Positions 54,088 through 63,005 of a DNA stretch of 64,000 bases are shown here, one piece after another. The notes below the pieces were generated by a model. The model was not told the origin of the DNA and made no database searches. It saw only the letters and a list, made by a program, of their open reading frames with translations. The position numbers and the translations under genes are program-made. The stretch's first letter is position 1. Every line of letters starts with the position of its first letter. This DNA is from RPQJ01 sp963754535 (GTDB taxonomy: Bacteria; Pseudomonadota; Gammaproteobacteria; Steroidobacterales; Steroidobacteraceae): the NCBI GenBank assembly GCA_963754535.1, contig CAVWGG010000010.1, forward strand, positions 1 to 64,000. The letters are read 5' to 3'.

Positions 54088-55413
54088 TTACGACTGCCGA
54101 CCGATACCGAAGTATTTGATGCCGAAGCTTCGCACCATCGCCGGGTCGTAAATGTTGCGCCCGTCGAAGACGACCGGGTTCGACAACTTGTCGCGAATCG
54201 TCTCGAAATCCGGGCTGCGGAACTCCTGCCACTCGGTGATGATCGCGAGCGCATCCGCACCGTCGAGCGCCGCCTCGGCATCCCGCACGAGTTCGAGGTC
54301 GTCACGCTGGCCGTAGATGCGCCCGGCCTCGCCCATCGCGACTGGATCGTAGGCACGAACCTTGGCGCCAGCCGCCCAGAGTGCCTCCATGAGTTCGCGC
54401 GCCGGCGCCTCACGCATGTCGTCCGTGTTGGGCTTAAAGGCGAGGCCCCAGACGGCGACGGTCTTGCCCTTCAGCTTGCCGTCGAAGTAGTCGTGGATCT
54501 TGCGGAACACGACCTGCTTCTGGTTCTTGTTGACGGCTTCGACCGCCTTGAGCAACTGCGCGTCAAACTCGTGCTCGCCCGCACTGTGCACCAGCGCCTT
54601 GACGTCTTTCGGGAAGCACGAACCACCGTAACCCGCGCCCGGGTAGATGAAGCTGTAGCCGATGCGCGGATCGGAGCCGATGCCGACGCGGACCTTCTCG
54701 ATGTCGGCGCCCATGCGCTCGGCGAGGTTCGCGATCTCGTTCATGAAGCTGATTTTCGTCGCGAGCATCGCGTTGGCCGCGTACTTGGTGAGTTCGGCGG
54801 AACGCACGTCCATGACGATCATGCGATCGCGGTTGCGCGTGAATGGCTCGTACAGCGTCTTGAGAAGCTCAGCCGTGCGCGGGTTGTCGGTACCGACGAC
54901 GACGCGATCCGGCTTCATGAAGTCATTGATCGCGGCGCCTTCCTTGAGGAACTCCGGGTTGGAGACGACGTCGAACTCGAACTTCACGCCCCGCTCGCCC
55001 AGCGTCTGGTCGATACGATCCTTGACCTTGTCGGCCGTGCCGACCGGCACCGTCGACTTGTCGACGACGATGCGGTACTCGCTCATGTGGCGACCGATCG
55101 TTTCGGCAACGGCCAGCACGTGCGACAGGTCGGCCGAGCCATCTTCTTCGGGAGGGGTACCGACGGCGATGAACTGGAACAGCCCGTGACGGATGCCTTC
55201 CTCGGCGTCGGTCGTGAACTTCAGGCGGCCTTTCTCGAAGTTGCGCTTCACCAGCACGTCGAGACCCGGCTCGTGGATCGGAATGTCGCCCGCCTGCAGG
55301 CGCGCGACCTTGCCCGCATCGATATCGACGCAGACGACATGATTGCCTGCCTCGGCAAAGCAAGCGCCCGTCACCAGGCCGACGTAACCCGAACCGAATA
55401 CTGTAATTTTCAC
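54088..55413 (-). CDS. ugd: UDP-glucose 6-dehydrogenase
   Basis: 441 residues. NAD-binding FGSGYVGLVTGACFAEAGNH at 5-24, catalytic Cys in GAGYGGSCFPKDVKAL, and WGLAFKPNTDDMREAP in the UDP-binding domain. Oxidises UDP-Glc to UDP-glucuronate. Starts at GTG 55413 with AAGGGC 7 nt upstream. Confidence 0.96.
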   Translation of the reverse strand: MKITVFGSGYVGLVTGACFAEAGNHVVCVDIDAGKVARLQAGDIPIHEPGLDVLVKRNFEKGRLKFTTDAEEGIRHGLFQFIAVGTPPEEDGSADLSHVLAVAETIGRHMSEYRIVVDKSTVPVGTADKVKDRIDQTLGERGVKFEFDVVSNPEFLKEGAAINDFMKPDRVVVGTDNPRTAELLKTLYEPFTRNRDRMIVMDVRSAELTKYAANAMLATKISFMNEIANLAERMGADIEKVRVGIGSDPRIGYSFIYPGAGYGGSCFPKDVKALVHSAGEHEFDAQLLKAVEAVNKNQKQVVFRKIHDYFDGKLKGKTVAVWGLAFKPNTDDMREAPARELMEALWAAGAKVRAYDPVAMGEAGRIYGQRDDLELVRDAEAALDGADALAIITEWQEFRSPDFETIRDKLSNPVVFDGRNIYDPAMVRSFGIKYFGIGRQS

Positions 55414-55612
55414 GCGTAAGCCCTTGAATCTTATTAATTCGGCGGCCGCTTGGAGCGCCCGTCAGTAGCGCAAGTTTAGCAGACGGAGCCGCAGCCTCGG
55501 GACCAGGGATGTGAACGGAATCGCGTTTTTGACGCCGGAGCTCGATTGACGAACGCTTGCCGCTTCCGCTCAGTCCGGACGGGTCTCGCGCAATGCGGCC
55601 CCGCGACGGGCG

Positions 55613-57574
55613 TCAAGGACTCGTCACCTTCGCCTGGGTTTCGCGCTGCGTTTCCTTGCGATCCCAGACCAGGTCCGCCGACCTGGGCGTCGGAGTGTAT
55701 TCGTGCACCGCTTTTGCAAGGATGCCGAGAGTTGCAGGGACGTCGAGCCGGTTCATCTCCGCTGTAAGGTCCTGCAGCAACGGCTCGACCTGAGCCCACG
55801 ACAGGCATGGCTCCAGGGCACGCATGATCATCGGATGTTCGGTGCCGGACACGTTCGAGCCGATGAGAAGCTCTTCATAGAGTTTCTCGGCGGGCCGCAG
55901 CCCCGTGTACTGGATTTCAATGTCGCCTTCGGGATTCTTCTCCGTCCGCACCGTCAAGCCCGACAGGTGGATCATGCGCCGCGCGAGGTCTGCGATCTTG
56001 ACCGGCTTACCCATGTCCAGCACGAAGACGTCCCCGCCGATTGCCATTGCGCCGGCCTGCAGCACGAGTTGCGTCGCCTCGGGAATGGTCATGAAATACC
56101 GGATGATGTCCGGATGCGTGACCGTGACCGGACCGCCACTGCGAATCTGCTCGCGGAACAGGGGCACGACCGACCCTGACGATTCCAGCACGTTGCCGAA
56201 TCGCACCATGCAGAACTTTGTGCGTCCGCCTCGGGTGCTGAGTGCCTGCAGGACCATCTCGGCGAGACGCTTGGTGGCGCCCATGACGTTGGTCGGATTG
56301 ACCGCCTTGTCCGTGGAAATGAGGACGAACGTTTCGACGTTGCAGGCCAACGCCGCCTCCGCCGCGTGCCACGTGCTCAGGACATTGTTGTGAATGCCAG
56401 CGATGACGTTCTGCTCGACGATCGGCACGTGCTTGTAAGCAGCTGCGTGGTAGATCGTCTGCACGCCATAGGCCTGCATGATCTCGGAGAGCCGGTTGCG
56501 ATGATGCGCATTACCGAGCAGCGCAGTCAGCTCGAGGTCAAAGGACTCCTGTTGTGCGAGGAGCCGCAACTCCCGCTCAATGCTGTAAAGAGCCAGCTCG
56601 GACATCTCGAACAGCACCAGCCGGCGCGGTCCGACCCGCGCAATCTGGCGGCAGAGTTCCGATCCGATGGAGCCACCCGCGCCCGTCACCATCACGACCT
56701 TATTGCGGATGCAGGCGTCGAACAGCGCCTGGATTGGAGCGACGGGTTCCCGGCCCAGGAGATCGATTGCTTCGACGTCGCGGACGTCCTCCAGCTGTGC
56801 TTGCCCAGCGAGGATGTCGCTGATGTCCGGCACGGTTTGCACCCGAAGTCCCGGGGCCTGGATTCGCTCGAGGACCGCGCGGCGCACTGCGCGCGTCGCC
56901 GAGGGCATCGCCAAAAGCACTCGATCGATGTCGTATTCGCTGCGCAGGCGATCGATGTCGGACGGTCGATGAACGCGCAGCCCACCAATCACCGAACCCC
57001 AGACGCGGCGATCGTCGTCGATGAATGCAATTGGCCGAGCCTCGGTGCTCATCGACATGGCCTGTGCAAGCCGGGCACCTGCGGCACCCGCACCGTAGAT
57101 CACGACGTTGCTGGCCGACCCCGAACTTGGCGCCAGCAAGAGGCGGACGAGATACCGGCTACCCCCAACGTACAGCAAGGCAAGGGACCAGTAGATCGCC
57201 AGCGACGACCGCGGGACCGAGCCAAAGCCCGGGGCGTACGTGAGCAGGACGAGAATGATCGTCGAAACGGTCACACCCACCAGCGCAGCGACCAGCGCCC
57301 TGCTGCTGATGAATCGAATGACGGCCCGATACAGGCCGAGCTTGATGAGAATGGGAACCGTAATGAGCGGCAGCGCGACGAACAGCAGTCCGCCGCCAGT
57401 GTCGCCGTGTTCGAAGCTGCCCAGGCGCAGGGTGATGGCCAGCCACAGGATCAAGGGTAACGCGACCAGGTCCGCCGATACCATGCAGGCCTTCTTGGCG
57501 CTGCGGGGCCAGTAGATGATCGAGCGCATTGCACGATGCGCGAACTGCAGCATTGACTCGTCACTCATCGGCAT
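55613..57574 (-). CDS. CapD/WbpM/PglF-type nucleotide-sugar 4,6-dehydratase
   Basis: 653 residues. Four N-terminal membrane helices (about 30-135), a first Rossmann-like domain (VVIYGAGAAGARLAQAM), then the catalytic SDR domain (VTGAGGSIGSELCRQIARVG near 295). The active site has the WbpM-type STDKAVNPTNVMGATKR with Met for the usual Tyr. These enzymes make UDP-4-keto-6-deoxy-HexNAc from UDP-GlcNAc, the first step to QuiNAc, FucNAc or bacillosamine. Start may be the ATG at 57568. Confidence 0.94.
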   Translation of the reverse strand: MPMSDESMLQFAHRAMRSIIYWPRSAKKACMVSADLVALPLILWLAITLRLGSFEHGDTGGGLLFVALPLITVPILIKLGLYRAVIRFISSRALVAALVGVTVSTIILVLLTYAPGFGSVPRSSLAIYWSLALLYVGGSRYLVRLLLAPSSGSASNVVIYGAGAAGARLAQAMSMSTEARPIAFIDDDRRVWGSVIGGLRVHRPSDIDRLRSEYDIDRVLLAMPSATRAVRRAVLERIQAPGLRVQTVPDISDILAGQAQLEDVRDVEAIDLLGREPVAPIQALFDACIRNKVVMVTGAGGSIGSELCRQIARVGPRRLVLFEMSELALYSIERELRLLAQQESFDLELTALLGNAHHRNRLSEIMQAYGVQTIYHAAAYKHVPIVEQNVIAGIHNNVLSTWHAAEAALACNVETFVLISTDKAVNPTNVMGATKRLAEMVLQALSTRGGRTKFCMVRFGNVLESSGSVVPLFREQIRSGGPVTVTHPDIIRYFMTIPEATQLVLQAGAMAIGGDVFVLDMGKPVKIADLARRMIHLSGLTVRTEKNPEGDIEIQYTGLRPAEKLYEELLIGSNVSGTEHPMIMRALEPCLSWAQVEPLLQDLTAEMNRLDVPATLGILAKAVHEYTPTPRSADLVWDRKETQRETQAKVTSP

Positions 57575-57730
57575 CCTGCCATTGTGCGGAACCGCGACTT
57601 CGGAAGCTTGCCGGAACGGCGTGACGTCACGCCATCTAACCCGCTGCTTACCTGATTACTTTTTCATATGTTAATGCATTTGGTCGATACAGACCACGGA
57701 AAAGGGAGTTACGAGTGGCCGTCCTGACGG

Positions 57731-58336
57731 CTAACCATCGCGGCAGACAAGCGCTTTCAAGGTCGCGTAAATGATGGCGAGATCACCGCCGAAAGAGCGC
57801 TCCCGCACGTAGGCTCGGTAGTACGCCAGTTTCCTGGGCAGGATGTCGGTGCGGTAGGCCGCTTCCGGATCGTGGGCCTGGCCCAGGATTTCGCTCTCGT
57901 CCTTGAACTCGACCGACGCCCGATCGGTGATTCCCGGCCGCACCGACAGGACGAGATTGCGATCCTCAGGCGAATACAGCGCCACGTATCGAGGCACCTC
58001 GGGCCGGGGGCCGACGATGCTCATGCTGCCGACGAACACGTCGATCAACTGCGGCAGTTCATCGAGCTTGTGACGCCGCAGGAACCCACCGACCCGCGTG
58101 ACGCGTGCGTCGTTACCGACGGTGAGTTGCGGCCCCCGCACAGGCGCATCGACCGCCATGCTGCGAAACTTATGGATCCTGAACGTCCGGCCGAATCGTC
58201 CGACCCGCTCCTGCCGGAAGAACGCAGGGCCCCGCGAGTCCAGTTTGATCGCAAGGCCGATCGCGAGCAGGATCGGCGCAATCAGGACCAGTGCCATGCC
58301 GCTGGCCAGCACGTCGAATACTCGCTTCAGCATCAT
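57731..58336 (-). CDS. Small PglC-like phosphoglycosyltransferase (sugar transferase)
   Basis: 201 residues, the monotopic small phosphoglycosyltransferase fold. One re-entrant N-terminal helix (VFDVLASGMALVLIAPILLA), KLDSRGPAFFRQERVGRFGR, the catalytic DE pair in RRHKLDELPQLIDVFVGSMS and GPRPEVPRYV. It moves sugar-1-phosphate to undecaprenyl phosphate and so primes the glycan. Start at 58336 overlaps the aminotransferase stop (ATGA). The size matches PglC rather than the longer WbaP. Confidence 0.94.
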   Translation of the reverse strand: MMLKRVFDVLASGMALVLIAPILLAIGLAIKLDSRGPAFFRQERVGRFGRTFRIHKFRSMAVDAPVRGPQLTVGNDARVTRVGGFLRRHKLDELPQLIDVFVGSMSIVGPRPEVPRYVALYSPEDRNLVLSVRPGITDRASVEFKDESEILGQAHDPEAAYRTDILPRKLAYYRAYVRERSFGGDLAIIYATLKALVCRDG

Positions 58337-59487
58337 CGCAGCGCATTCTGCACTGCCGCGGCGACCCGCGCCGTATCGGCCTCGGTCATGCGCGTATGGA
58401 GGGGCAGCGAGAAAGTTCGTTCGTAGACACGCTGGCTCACGGGGAACATTGCGGGCGTCAGCCCGTAGGTGTCGCGCCAGTACGGCTGCAGGTGCAGCGG
58501 GATGTAATGCACGCTGCAACCGATGCCCTGGGCGTACATCCGTTCGATGAATGTATTCCTGTCGACAGCGACCGAATCCGCCAACCGGCACACGTAAAGG
58601 TGCCAGGAATGCGTGTCGCCTGCCTGTGGGTGCGGCGGCCGCACGATCGGCAGGCTGGCCAGTGCCGCGTCGTACGCCGCCACGATCCTTGCGCGCTTGC
58701 GCTGGAACTCGTGCACGCGCCGCAACTGGTGAATGCCGATCGCCGCGGCGATGTCCGTGAGGTTGTACTTGTAGCCGGGGGCGACGATCTCGTAGTACCA
58801 GCTCGGCGTCTTCGCCGTGAACCGATCGAACACGTCGCGGTTGATGCCATGGAGCCGCATCAGGCGTGCGCGATCCGCGACAGCCCGGTCGCGCGTCACG
58901 AGCATTCCGCCCTCGCCCGTCGTGATGGTCTTGTTGGCGTAGAAGCTGAACACCGTCACGTCGCTCTCGAGCGTGCCGACGAGGCGCCCGCCGCACGTCG
59001 TCGGCAGCGCGTGTGCCGCGTCTTCCATGACACGAAGCCCATGGCGACGGGCCATCGACAGCAGCGCCGGCATGTTCGCGGCGAGGCCGGTGAAATGCAC
59101 CGGGATCACAGCCTTCGTGCGAGGCGTGACGGCCGCCTCGGCCGCAGCCACGTCGATGCAGAGCGTGTCCGGGTCGATGTCGACGAAGACCGGATCAGCT
59201 CCAAGGTAACGAATGATCTCGGCCGTCGCGGTGAACGTATGGGTAGTCGTAATGACTTCGTCGCCGGGCCCGACCCCCAGCGCCTCGAGACCCAGGTGCA
59301 GCCCAGCCGTGGCGGAGTTGACGGCGATGGCTTCGAGCCCACCGCCCAGGAACCGGGCAAAATCGGCCTCGAACTGCCGCGCTTTCGCACCAGTGGTCAC
59401 CCAACCCGAACGCAGCACGCCGACGACTTCGGCGATCTCGTCTTCACCGATTTCGGGCAGGGCGAAAGGCAGGAAATCCTGTGTCAT
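58333..59487 (-). CDS. DegT/DnrJ/EryC1/StrS aminotransferase (PglE-like)
   Basis: 384 residues, PLP enzyme of the sugar aminotransferase family. VNSATAGLHLGLEALGVGPG near 55, VMEDAAHALP with the PLP-Asp, and FSFYANKTITTGEGGMLVT with the Schiff-base Lys. It would aminate the 4-keto group made by the CapD-like enzyme. Start ATG 59487 overlaps the methyltransferase stop (ATGA). Confidence 0.94.
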   Translation of the reverse strand: MTQDFLPFALPEIGEDEIAEVVGVLRSGWVTTGAKARQFEADFARFLGGGLEAIAVNSATAGLHLGLEALGVGPGDEVITTTHTFTATAEIIRYLGADPVFVDIDPDTLCIDVAAAEAAVTPRTKAVIPVHFTGLAANMPALLSMARRHGLRVMEDAAHALPTTCGGRLVGTLESDVTVFSFYANKTITTGEGGMLVTRDRAVADRARLMRLHGINRDVFDRFTAKTPSWYYEIVAPGYKYNLTDIAAAIGIHQLRRVHEFQRKRARIVAAYDAALASLPIVRPPHPQAGDTHSWHLYVCRLADSVAVDRNTFIERMYAQGIGCSVHYIPLHLQPYWRDTYGLTPAMFPVSQRVYERTFSLPLHTRMTEADTARVAAAVQNALR

Positions 59488-60175
59488 GTCTTCTCGATGA
59501 AGCAAAGGATATGCGTCCGCAGGAACGGCATCGCATTGCAGATCGCATACAGGGACGGATGAATGCGCACTACGCGACGCGCCAGCGGCGGAGCGAGAGT
59601 CACTCGCTCCCACCGATGCGACCCGCGGGAAACAGCTGCCTGACTCGCGCAGCGGGACACCGCGGACGTCGGGATTGGATGGATTGTCGTAGATGAAGTC
59701 GTACCAGAGCACGACCGCCCCCGGGCCGAACCCAACGCCACATTGCATCGGCCAGTGTGCGCTGCAGGCCGTCATCCAGCACCGAGCTGAACACCACGGA
59801 CTGGTAGACGATGTCGAACGAACCGGGTTCGATCTCGAGGGCAGCGGCGTTGCCGGGAAAAAGACGCACGGCCTCCGGCAGTCGCCGGCGCGCCATCGCG
59901 AGTCGATCGGGCAACAGCTCGTTGCCTGCCAGGCGTTCCGGCTGCGCGCCGAGGAACATAAGCTCGACCAGATTCGCACCCGTGCCACAGCCGACTTCGA
60001 TAATGTCGAGCCCTGCGAGGTCATGGATGCCCCGCGCCGTGAGCAGGGAGACGAGCGATCGCTGCCGCTCCTGGCTGCTTGCCAGCACGTCGCGGTTGAA
60101 CCGGATGTAGCGGCCGCTGGGTTGTCCCTTGCGACGCTCGTAACGCTCGGTAATCTTGTCGAGTTCGGTACTCAT
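59484..60175 (-). pseudogene. SAM-dependent methyltransferase, three frameshifts
   Basis: From the ATG at 60175 the protein reads LDIIEVGCGTGANLVELMFL (SAM site, about residue 55) to MWRWVRPGG. It then needs three single-base corrections (near 59718, 59660 and 59620) to continue VVLWYDFIYDNPSNPDVRGV, VRQLFPAGRI and WERVTLAPPLARRVVR, ending FLRTHILCFIEK at 59484. The final stop overlaps the aminotransferase start, as expected of an intact gene. All three defects are single missing bases in GC runs, suggesting sequence error. Confidence 0.8.
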
Positions 60176-61413
60176 GCCGCGCCATCGGTTGCCGTGACGA
60201 CCTGACGGAGAAACCGCTCGGCAAGTACCCGATAGGTCTGGTTCCGCAGGATGAACTCCCGGCCCGACGCACCCATCGCCGAACGCTCGCCGGCCGGCAG
60301 CGCCGCAAGGTTCCGGACGGCCTCCGCGATGGCTGCCGCATCACCCGGCGGCACGGTGATGCCGCAATCTGCCTCGGCCACGGGATCGTTGCCGGCCTTG
60401 GCGGAGAAAACGATCGGCCGCCCCGACATCATGTAGTCCACGAGCTTGTTCGGCGCGATGCCGTACTGGTACAGCGGCTCCGGCATCATGGCCATGAACG
60501 CGATGTCGACAGCCTCGAGGTATGTCCGAACGGCACGTTTCGGAATCGGAGGCAGCAGGGTAACGTTGTCGAGCCCCTCGTCAACGATTCTGCGCAGCAG
60601 CCTGTCGCGCTCGGGCCCGCCGCCGACCATGACGATGCGTGCGACTCCCTGCAGCAGACGGGCAGTATCGAGCAGCAAGTCCAGTGCATTGGCCAGGCCG
60701 TACGTGCCCGCATACCCGACCAACGGCAAACCGCCCGCGCGGAGTTCGTCGAGGCACGCCTTGACGGACTCCGGTAACGGCTCGGCATCCTCCCACTCGG
60801 CGTCGTCGATGCCGTTCGGAATGCAGACGAACTTCGACGCCTCCATGCCGCGCGAGCGCATGTAACCGTCCGCCTTCGGCAGCAACGAGACGACCTTGTC
60901 GGCATGACGGTAGGCGTACCCCTCGGCTGACTGCACGACCATGATGAACGGGTGCCGGCGTGACATGCCGCCGAGTTGCATCGGCGTCAGCGGCCAGAGG
61001 TCGTGGACCTCGAACACGAGACGAGCCTGCGCGTGCCGGGCGATGCGGCGGCATGGCCAGATGTCCATCGGATAGGTGCTCGACGCGATCACGACATCCG
61101 GCTTGAACTCGTCGGCAAGCCGTCTCGCCTCACGAAAGAGAATGCCAAGAAACGAAAGCATGTTGCGAATACGGCCGACGCCGTTCCCGGAGTACGCGGG
61201 CGTTCGGTACCAGCGGTACCGAACGCCGTCGATGATCTCGTTGCGCTCTGGTCCGTCCATTTCTGGCTGGACTGCTCGCACATGGGAGTACGACGCAGCG
61301 ACGATCAGCACCTCATGCCCCGCACGGACCCATTCGCGTGCCAGGTAGAATGGTCGGAACTCCATCCCGTGAACCGTAGAACCCGCGTAATGGTTAACGT
61401 AAAGGATTTTCAT
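60172..61413 (-). CDS. GT4 glycosyltransferase (WbuB-like)
   Basis: 413 residues and intact. N-terminal ILYVNHYAGSTVHGMEFRPF is typical of WbuB/WcaI-like transferases; VFEVHDLWPLTPMQLGGMS, IPNGIDDAEWEDAEPLP and the donor-site EPLYQYGIAPNKLVDYMMSG with its last acidic residue changed are visible. It likely adds the second sugar (often FucNAc or similar) to the lipid-linked primer. Overlaps the methyltransferase start by 4 bp. Confidence 0.9.
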   Translation of the reverse strand: MKILYVNHYAGSTVHGMEFRPFYLAREWVRAGHEVLIVAASYSHVRAVQPEMDGPERNEIIDGVRYRWYRTPAYSGNGVGRIRNMLSFLGILFREARRLADEFKPDVVIASSTYPMDIWPCRRIARHAQARLVFEVHDLWPLTPMQLGGMSRRHPFIMVVQSAEGYAYRHADKVVSLLPKADGYMRSRGMEASKFVCIPNGIDDAEWEDAEPLPESVKACLDELRAGGLPLVGYAGTYGLANALDLLLDTARLLQGVARIVMVGGGPERDRLLRRIVDEGLDNVTLLPPIPKRAVRTYLEAVDIAFMAMMPEPLYQYGIAPNKLVDYMMSGRPIVFSAKAGNDPVAEADCGITVPPGDAAAIAEAVRNLAALPAGERSAMGASGREFILRNQTYRVLAERFLRQVVTATDGAA

Positions 61414-61440
61414 GGGCGTGCTGTCGTGGGTCCGCCTGCC

Positions 61441-61933
61441 TCAGAGCGGCGACGGGACCTCTGTGCGCGGCCCCAGCACCGTGCCAGGCTCGAGGTGACA
61501 GAAGTCACCGATGCGACATTCGTGGTCAACCACGACCCCGACGTCGATGATCACACCGCGGCCGACGATCGTCCCGGTCTCGAGGATCGCGCCCGCCGCA
61601 ATGAGGGTTCCGGACCCGACGACAACGTCGGGGGCGACCCACGCTGATCGATGCCGCAAGACCGAAAGCTGCCAGCCGGTGCTGGCGCAGCCGATTCGTC
61701 GATGCCCTGGCGTGCCGGGATGCAGATCGCGACGACACAGCGTCATCGGGCGCAGCGGCGGTTCGGCAACCTCACCTCGACGAGAATGACCCGCGACTGC
61801 CGCAGAGGGCGAGACCGCCAACGGGCTGTCATCGACGAAGCAGGCGACCTGCCATCCGGCTGCAACGGCGTAATGGAACACCTTGCGCGCGTGCCCACCC
61901 GCGCCATATATGACAAGTCGTCCGCTAAGCCAC
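61441..61933 (-). pseudogene. PglD/NeuD-like sugar acyltransferase, frameshifted and short
   Basis: LVIYGAGGHARKVFHYAVAA and VACFVDDSPLAVSP form the N-terminal PglD Rossmann-like domain. After a frame break near 61790, WVAPDVVVGSGTLIAAGAIL, ETGTIVGRGVIIDVGVVVDH and CRIGDFCHLEPGTVLG give the hexapeptide beta-helix. Only about 160 residues fit between its neighbours, some 45 fewer than usual, and the last helix turns are missing. No clear start codon is seen. Intact, it would acetylate the amino sugar made by the DegT enzyme. Confidence 0.7.
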
Positions 61934-63005
61934 TGCCCCGCTCGCGCGCATGATCGCGCGCGCATAGACGTCTTCCATGCGTCGCGCGCAGCGCGCCAGT
62001 CCGCCTTGCGCTCGACGATCTCACGATTTACCCGCGCGGCGCGCTCCCTCAATTCTACGTTGCCCGCCGCCTGGCGGATGCAACGTGCTAGCGCGGCGTG
62101 GTCACCTGGCGGTAGAGCAGGCCGTTTACCCCGTCGTCGAGCCACTGGGCGTTGGCGGGAATCTCCGTCCCGATCGGGAAGCAGCCACAAGCCATCGCTT
62201 CGTTCAACGACACATTGTTGCCATCCGAGAGCGCAGGCGTCACGAAGATATCGGCGCGTGCAGCAGTCGGGCAAGTTCAACGTGTGGCACGTGGCCATGA
62301 AAACGGACTCGCGTCGCCAGATGCGCGCTGCGGTGGACCCTGGATTCGAACTCGCTCCGCAGCGCGCCCTCGCCCACCAAGTCGGCTTCAAAGTCCAGTC
62401 CCTCACGCGACAGTTCCTCGAGTGCCGAAAGCAGCGTCGGAATATCGTAGATAGGGGCGAAATTCCGGGTGCAGATGATCTTGATCCGCTGGCCCGCATC
62501 ACGAGCTGCCACGGGCGAACGGAAGACCTGCGCGTCCACTCCGAAAGGGACCGCCTGCACTCGCTCCTGCGCGACTCCGAGCGCCGCTACGCTGGCATTC
62601 ATGTGCTCGGCCACGGTCGTTACCTCGTCGGCGTGCCTGACCGCATACCGGGCAAACAGCAGGGCGATCGCGATTCGCGCGGACTGATCAACACGTCCGT
62701 GCCCCGGCCGTCAGCACCAACGGATGCAGTTTGGCGACGGCCGCCAGAAAACCGTAGCTGGTGACGTATTGCGCGTGCACGACGTCAGGGTGCACGCGCC
62801 GCGCCAGCGAGCGCAGCGCGGGTATTGCGAAGATGTAGCCGGCGCGGCCGAGACCGAGTGTCGGCAGCACGTGAACGGCTACGCCCGGGATTACGGCCCG
62901 GCGAAAGCTGGCCACATGGACTTCCCGACCCAGGTCACGTTGGTACTCCACCCAGCGTCGGGTATGGATGCTCCCCGCATCCGCTACGTACAGAATGCAT
63001 TTCAT
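61925..63005 (-). pseudogene. GT4 glycosyltransferase with several frameshifts
   Basis: MKCILYVADAGSIHTRRWVE starts at 63005, and VVHAQYVTSYGFLAAVAKLH follows. Other frames continue with VTTVAEHMNASVAALGV, IKIICTRNFAPIYDIPTLLS, DIFVTPALSDGNNVSLNEAM (the donor-site block), ACGCFPIGTEIPANAQWLDD and ELRERAARVNREIVERKADW, ending at the TAG at 61925. At least three indels separate these blocks. Every block is well conserved, so error rather than decay is likely. Overlaps the epimerase stop (ATGA). Confidence 0.75.
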